DNA of 64,000 bases, from NCBI RefSeq assembly GCF_003314995.1, contig NZ_QNRH01000005.1, positions 130,633 through 194,632 of the forward strand, given 5' to 3'. Shown piece by piece: positions 60,209 to 64,000 of the stretch (position 1 is the stretch's first letter; each line of letters starts with the position of its first letter). The DNA is from Pseudochrobactrum asaccharolyticum (GTDB lineage Bacteria > Pseudomonadota > Alphaproteobacteria > Rhizobiales > Rhizobiaceae). Both the position numbers and the translations under genes were made by a program. The notes under the pieces are model-generated. The model made no database searches. It was not told where the DNA came from and saw only the letters and a list, made by a program, of their open reading frames with translations.

Positions 60209-61192
60209 ATGGAAACGCTTAATCACCGCACAACACCAAAGCTGGTTACAGTCTTCGGCGGATCGGGTTTTGTCGGGCGTCATGTGGTTGATGCGCTGGC
60301 GCGTCGCGGCTATCGCGTCCGTGTTGCCGTGCGCAAACCGGAAGTTGCCTATTACATGCAGCCGCTTGGCAATATCGGTCAGATCCAGCTGGTACAGGCC
60401 AACATCCGCCATCGCTGGTCGATTGAACGCGCTGTCAAAGGTGCGGACTATGTGGTCAATCTGGTTGGTATTCTGTCAGAAAGCGGCAAACAGCGCTTCA
60501 ACACCGTGCATGCGATTGGCGCGAAACACGTCGCTGAAGTTGTAGCCGCTGCCGGTCTGCCATTGCTGCATATGTCTGCACTCGGCGCTGATCTAAAAAG
60601 TGCATCGGAATATGCCCGTACCAAAGCCGAAGCTGAACGTCAGGTTCTGAGCATTAAACCGGATGCGGTTATCCTGCGTCCAAGCGTTATTTTCGGCCCT
60701 GAAGATCAGTTCTTCAATAAATTCTCCAGCATGTCCCGCTTCTCACCGTTTATGCCATTAATCGGCGGCGGCAAAACACAGTTCCAGCCGGTCTATGTCG
60801 GCGATGTGGCTGAAGTGGTTGCCCGCGCTGTTGAAGGCAAATTGCAGGCAGGTAAAGCCTATGAACTCGGTGGTGCAGAAGTGCTAACACTGCGTCGTTG
60901 CATGGAGCTGTCGCTGGAAGTGATCAACCGCAAACGCATCTTTATCAATCTGCCTTGGTGGGTTGCGAGCTTGCAGGGTAAAATTCTCGGCCTGCTGCCA
61001 AATCCGCCACTGACCAGCGATCATGTTAAACTGCTGAAAAGCAATAATGTGGTTTCACAGGAAGCAGCTGATGCTGATCTGACACTGGAAGGTCTGGGCA
61101 TCAAACCTCAGGCTGTGGATGCAATCCTGCCGTCTTACCTCTGGCGCTTCCGTGTGCTGGGTCAATATGACAAGGCAAGTCTGGCACGCTAA
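60209..61192 (+). CDS. Complex I NDUFA9-like NAD(P)-binding protein
   Basis: 327-residue atypical short-chain dehydrogenase/epimerase-fold protein. The Rossmann motif VFGGSGFVGRHVVDALARRG is at residues 15-34, and YARTKAEAE carries the Tyr-x3-Lys of the SDR family. It resembles NDUFA9/Q-subunit proteins that bind NADPH in respiratory complex I of alphaproteobacteria and mitochondria; whether it is a complex I subunit here is inferred. ATG 60209 has GGAGACAGG upstream. A terminator follows at 61218. Confidence 0.85.
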   Translation: METLNHRTTPKLVTVFGGSGFVGRHVVDALARRGYRVRVAVRKPEVAYYMQPLGNIGQIQLVQANIRHRWSIERAVKGADYVVNLVGILSESGKQRFNTVHAIGAKHVAEVVAAAGLPLLHMSALGADLKSASEYARTKAEAERQVLSIKPDAVILRPSVIFGPEDQFFNKFSSMSRFSPFMPLIGGGKTQFQPVYVGDVAEVVARAVEGKLQAGKAYELGGAEVLTLRRCMELSLEVINRKRIFINLPWWVASLQGKILGLLPNPPLTSDHVKLLKSNNVVSQEAADADLTLEGLGIKPQAVDAILPSYLWRFRVLGQYDKASLAR

Positions 61193-61217
61193 TCAGTGCC
61201 AACATCTTTAAAAGTTC

Positions 61218-61240
61218 AAGGGGCCTCACGGCCCCTTTTC
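61218..61240 (+). terminator. Terminator after the NDUFA9-like gene
   Basis: AAGGGGCC-TCAC-GGCCCCTT (61218-61237) followed by TTC. Confidence 0.8.
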
Positions 61241-61251
61241 TGTTTATGCTT

Positions 61252-62184
61252 TTACCACGGTTCCAGACCGAGCAGTTTTTCGCCCAAAGGGGTCAGTTGC
61301 GCTGTTTTCGCATGATGTTTTTCCCATTCACGCGGATCACCGGGAAATGCATCACGTTTGGGATGATCACGCTCGCGCCACAAGCGGATTCTTTCCTCGC
61401 GCTCATCAGAATTATCAAATTCCGTCGGATGCATTGAAATATATTGCGCCATGCGTACACGATCATCCGAATGGTTAGGGCGCACACCATGTGCGAGCAG
61501 GGAATTGAAAATCAGCATATCCCCCGCTTCCATTTCAATATTCACCACACGCTGTCCGGTCATATCCGGATGCATCGGATCACGGTCAGCGGGCTGGGTT
61601 TTCTCCCATTGCTCAAAATCGCGAAACAAATCCGGCACGCACTGAAAACCGCCGACATCGCCATCCTGCTTTTTCAGGCTCAGCACACCCTGCACACCTA
61701 CCGGCAGCGGTCGAACGGATGTATCAACATCCCAATGGATAAAGCCGTGCGCATTGCCTTTGACTTTTTTCGGCGGGTTGAGATTGGCACGGTCAATTGT
61801 GACCCAGAGATCCTCCCGGTCCCAAATATCGACAAATGCATTATAAACGCGCGGCTCCATGCGGTTGTCCCACAGCGCCTGATGATTATAAATCTCGAGC
61901 ATACCGGTATTGTTCAGTTCTTTCATGATATGGTCACGGCGCTGCGGTGCATACCATGTCGATGCATCCGCCGGATCTTTCTCATCAAAGCGCCACAAAA
62001 CATCCACCAACTGCTCGACATTGTCATGCGGGACAGCCTGACGCACAATTACATAACCATTAGTGATCCAATGCTGCCAGTCGTCCGCAGACAAGACACG
62101 CAAAGGCAGGGTTTTCTGAATATCTTTAAGCGGCACAGCCGCAGCCACAGTCGGATGTGCATCTCTTTTGAGTACTGGTTGCAT
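61252..62184 (-). CDS. PhyH-family Fe(II)/2-oxoglutarate dioxygenase
   Basis: 310-residue phytanoyl-CoA dioxygenase-like enzyme. Iron ligands are H150 and D152 (HWDVDTS) and H232 (LLAHGV); R242 or R244 (DRVRMAQ) would bind 2-oxoglutarate. Such enzymes hydroxylate very diverse small molecules, so the substrate is open. ATG 62184 has GGGAGGAG upstream; an in-frame ATG at 62214 is less likely. It is divergent from an AraC regulator 121 bases away, the usual arrangement for an inducible catabolic gene. Confidence 0.85.
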   Translation of the reverse strand: MQPVLKRDAHPTVAAAVPLKDIQKTLPLRVLSADDWQHWITNGYVIVRQAVPHDNVEQLVDVLWRFDEKDPADASTWYAPQRRDHIMKELNNTGMLEIYNHQALWDNRMEPRVYNAFVDIWDREDLWVTIDRANLNPPKKVKGNAHGFIHWDVDTSVRPLPVGVQGVLSLKKQDGDVGGFQCVPDLFRDFEQWEKTQPADRDPMHPDMTGQRVVNIEMEAGDMLIFNSLLAHGVRPNHSDDRVRMAQYISMHPTEFDNSDEREERIRLWRERDHPKRDAFPGDPREWEKHHAKTAQLTPLGEKLLGLEPW

Positions 62185-62305
62185 GATCTGTCTCCTCCCG
62201 AATTGATCAATCATGCATCCAGCCTAACAAGCACTATTATAGCATGTTGTCGGCATGTGGCCTTTTCTGATACTATTTTGGCGTATTATTCAAACCGAGC
62301 GCCAT

Positions 62306-63184
62306 ATGAAGCCTTATTTAGAAAGACGAGTGCCGGAGCCCGCCTCATCACTCAGCCTGCTGGATCGGCGGCTGGATGATGCTATTCCGTTTCAATGGCA
62401 TCACCATCCCGAATATGAGCTGACACTCACCCTCAACTCGCGCGGGCAGCGCTTTATCGGCGATCATATCGGCGATTATGCTGATGGCGATCTGGTGCTG
62501 ATCGGCCCGAACCTGCCGCATAGCTGGTCATCGCGCAGTAAATATAATTCGGATCAGCCACACAGGGCTTTGGTGATCTGGTTCACGCCGGAGCAGATAC
62601 AAGCGCTGTCAAAAACTTTTGTCGAATTTCACGCTATAGAATCCATGCTCACCCGCGCTGCGCATGGCCTGCAATTTTCTTCCGCCTGCGCTATTGCATT
62701 GCGCCCCGTAATCAAAACACTGTTCACCCTGCCGCCGACCGCACGTTTATTATCACTGCTCGGCATATTGAACAGATTGGCAGAAGATGATGACAAGCAG
62801 ATTCTGAGCAGCAAGCCGGCTCAAGGCCACGATCAGCCGGAAGGCCGCGAACGCATGGGCTGGGAGCGGATTGATCGTGTGCTATCACATAACCATCAGC
62901 ATTATATGCATCGGCTGACATTGGATGATCTTGCAGGCATTGCGGCACTCAGCATATCCGGCCTGCACCGTTTGTTCCGCAAACAAACCGGTACAACCAT
63001 TTCCGCTTATATCATCCGGTTGCGTATTGGCGATGCCAGCGCGAGACTGGTCGCGACACAACAACCTGTCGCCTATATCGCAGCGGCAACAGGTTATGAA
63101 TCACTGGCCAATTTCAACCGCCAGTTCAGGCGGTCAAGAGGCATGCCGCCGCGCGCCTATCGCGACCTGTTTCAGGCACATTGA
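62306..63184 (+). CDS. AraC-family transcriptional regulator
   Basis: 292-residue regulator. The N-terminal cupin-like sensor has FQWHHHPEYELTL and PNLPHSW, as in sugar- or small-molecule-sensing AraC proteins. The C-terminal two-HTH DNA-binding domain spans the last ~100 residues (LTLDDLAGIAALSISGLHRL and AAATGYESLANFNRQFRR). Start ATG 62306; an upstream start at 62255 adds non-conserved residues. It probably controls the divergent PhyH dioxygenase gene. Confidence 0.88.
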   Translation: MKPYLERRVPEPASSLSLLDRRLDDAIPFQWHHHPEYELTLTLNSRGQRFIGDHIGDYADGDLVLIGPNLPHSWSSRSKYNSDQPHRALVIWFTPEQIQALSKTFVEFHAIESMLTRAAHGLQFSSACAIALRPVIKTLFTLPPTARLLSLLGILNRLAEDDDKQILSSKPAQGHDQPEGRERMGWERIDRVLSHNHQHYMHRLTLDDLAGIAALSISGLHRLFRKQTGTTISAYIIRLRIGDASARLVATQQPVAYIAAATGYESLANFNRQFRRSRGMPPRAYRDLFQAH

Positions 63185-63198
63185 TTCTTAAGTAATTA

Positions 63199-63997
63199 TC
63201 AGCCCCAGACCAGCAATGCTGCCATACCGGCAGAGCCGACGATCAGGCGCCACCATGCAAAAAGTGCAAAACCATGGCGGGATACATAATCCAGCAGATA
63301 ACGAACAACGATTACACCCGAGATAAAGGCCGCAACAAAACCAATACCGATCTGCGCCATATCATTGCTGGAGAGCAGTGCATGGTTTTTATAAAGATCA
63401 TAGGCAAAAGCACCGGCCATTGTCGGCATGGCCAGAAAGAACGAGAATTCCGCAGCAGAACGCTTATCCGACCCCATCAGCAAAGCGCCGACAATTGTCG
63501 AGCCGGAGCGCGATACGCCCGGAATCATCGCCAGACACTGAACGGCACCAATGGCAAAGCACATTTTCAGCGGATATTGCGTTACATCATTATAACGCGG
63601 ACGCAGTGGCAGACGATCCACCCACAGCAGAATGAACCCACCAACTATCAGCATGGAGCAAACCAGCATCGGCGTCTCAAACAAAACTTCCTTGATATAG
63701 CTATGGGCAAAGGCACCGATCACCGCTGCCGGCAAAAACGCCAGCAGAATACCGGCGGCAAAACGTCTGGCACCGGCATCCCTTGGCAAATCCGTAAGCA
63801 ATTTCCATAAACGTCCGAAATAAACGCTCAAGATTGCCAGAATAGCACCCAATTGAATCAGCACTTCAAAAGTACGTCCGGTAGATTCGAAACCTAAAAA
63901 ATGCCCTGCCAGCAAAAGGTGGCCTGTAGACGAGACCGGCAGGAACTCTGTCAGACCTTCCAGAAGACCGAGAATCGCAGCCTCGAATATTGCCCAT
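63199..63997 (-). CDS. uppP: Undecaprenyl-diphosphatase (BacA/UppP)
   Basis: 265 residues from ATG 63997, three bases from the window edge. A multi-pass membrane phosphatase that recycles undecaprenyl pyrophosphate for peptidoglycan synthesis. Both active-site segments are present: [14 protein letters not shown] near residue 14 and [12 protein letters not shown] near 155. Close relatives start a few residues earlier, so the true start may lie just outside the window. Last gene seen, convergent with the AraC gene. Confidence 0.93.
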
Positions 63998-64000
63998 GCG

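Overview
The window is an ordinary chromosomal stretch from an alphaproteobacterium of the order Hyphomicrobiales, most likely the Brucellaceae (Brucella/Ochrobactrum/Pseudochrobactrum neighbourhood). Three things point there: the protein sequences, the gene order (rpmH-rnpA-yidC-engB-argB; dapD-dapE-membrane protein-truA-fmt-def; fdsGBA; soxBDAG; three-gene pntAA-pntAB-pntB), and the many palindromic intergenic repeats. GC content looks close to 50-52 percent by eye, which would fit Pseudochrobactrum better than Brucella. That genus call is an inference. There is no prophage, transposase, CRISPR array, rRNA or tRNA that I can support.

Layout. 1-5.6 kb: NAD-dependent formate dehydrogenase fdsGBA (fdsA cut by the window edge) behind a LysR regulator. 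5.6-11 kb: a PBP1C-type peptidoglycan synthase and the methionine importer metQ / metN-metI. 11-13.1 kb: VOC protein, TPR lipoprotein, rpsU. 13.6-18.8 kb: heterotetrameric sarcosine oxidase soxBDAG. 19-23.8 kb: a membrane hydrolase-like protein, MaoC dehydratase, HAD phosphatase, SAF-domain oxidoreductase and an exported ClpP-like protein. 24-28.6 kb: transhydrogenase pnt operon, aa3-oxidase subunit IV and a FeeM-like acyltransferase. 28.9-40.5 kb: GGDEF/EAL protein, PuuD-like hydrolase, LacI and MarR regulators, creatininase-family hydrolase, COG0523 metal GTPase with WD40 partner, exported esterase, DUF4105 protein, RidA. 40.7-48.1 kb: rpmH-rnpA-yidC, engB, argB, DMT transporter, pyrimidine 5'-nucleotidase, DUF817. 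48.1-57.4 kb: LOG protein, dapD, two tandem small exported proteins, dapE, then def-fmt-GNAT-truA and rmuC. 57.6-64 kb: Rdx/SelT-like protein, lepA, NDUFA9-like protein, PhyH dioxygenase with divergent AraC regulator, and uppP.

Metabolic themes are one-carbon and methyl-group chemistry (formate oxidation to NADH, sarcosine demethylation, methionine import, Met-tRNA formylation and deformylation), NADPH supply by transhydrogenase, lysine/peptidoglycan building blocks (dapD, dapE, pbpC, uppP) and translation/membrane-insertion housekeeping.

The most unusual content is not protein coding. (1) Short hairpin units containing the stop codon are tandemly repeated past the 3' ends of rpsU (3 copies, 26-27 bp) and argB (3.5 copies, exactly 28 bp), with compensatory base changes that keep each hairpin paired. 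(2) Seven or more copies of a modular palindromic repeat occupy intergenic spaces, and their ends supply the stop codon of at least five genes. (3) A 120-bp nested palindrome lies between convergent genes. (4) A six-residue ORF bridges rpmH and rnpA by stop/start overlaps at both ends. I did not find a multi-gene system that looks undescribed.
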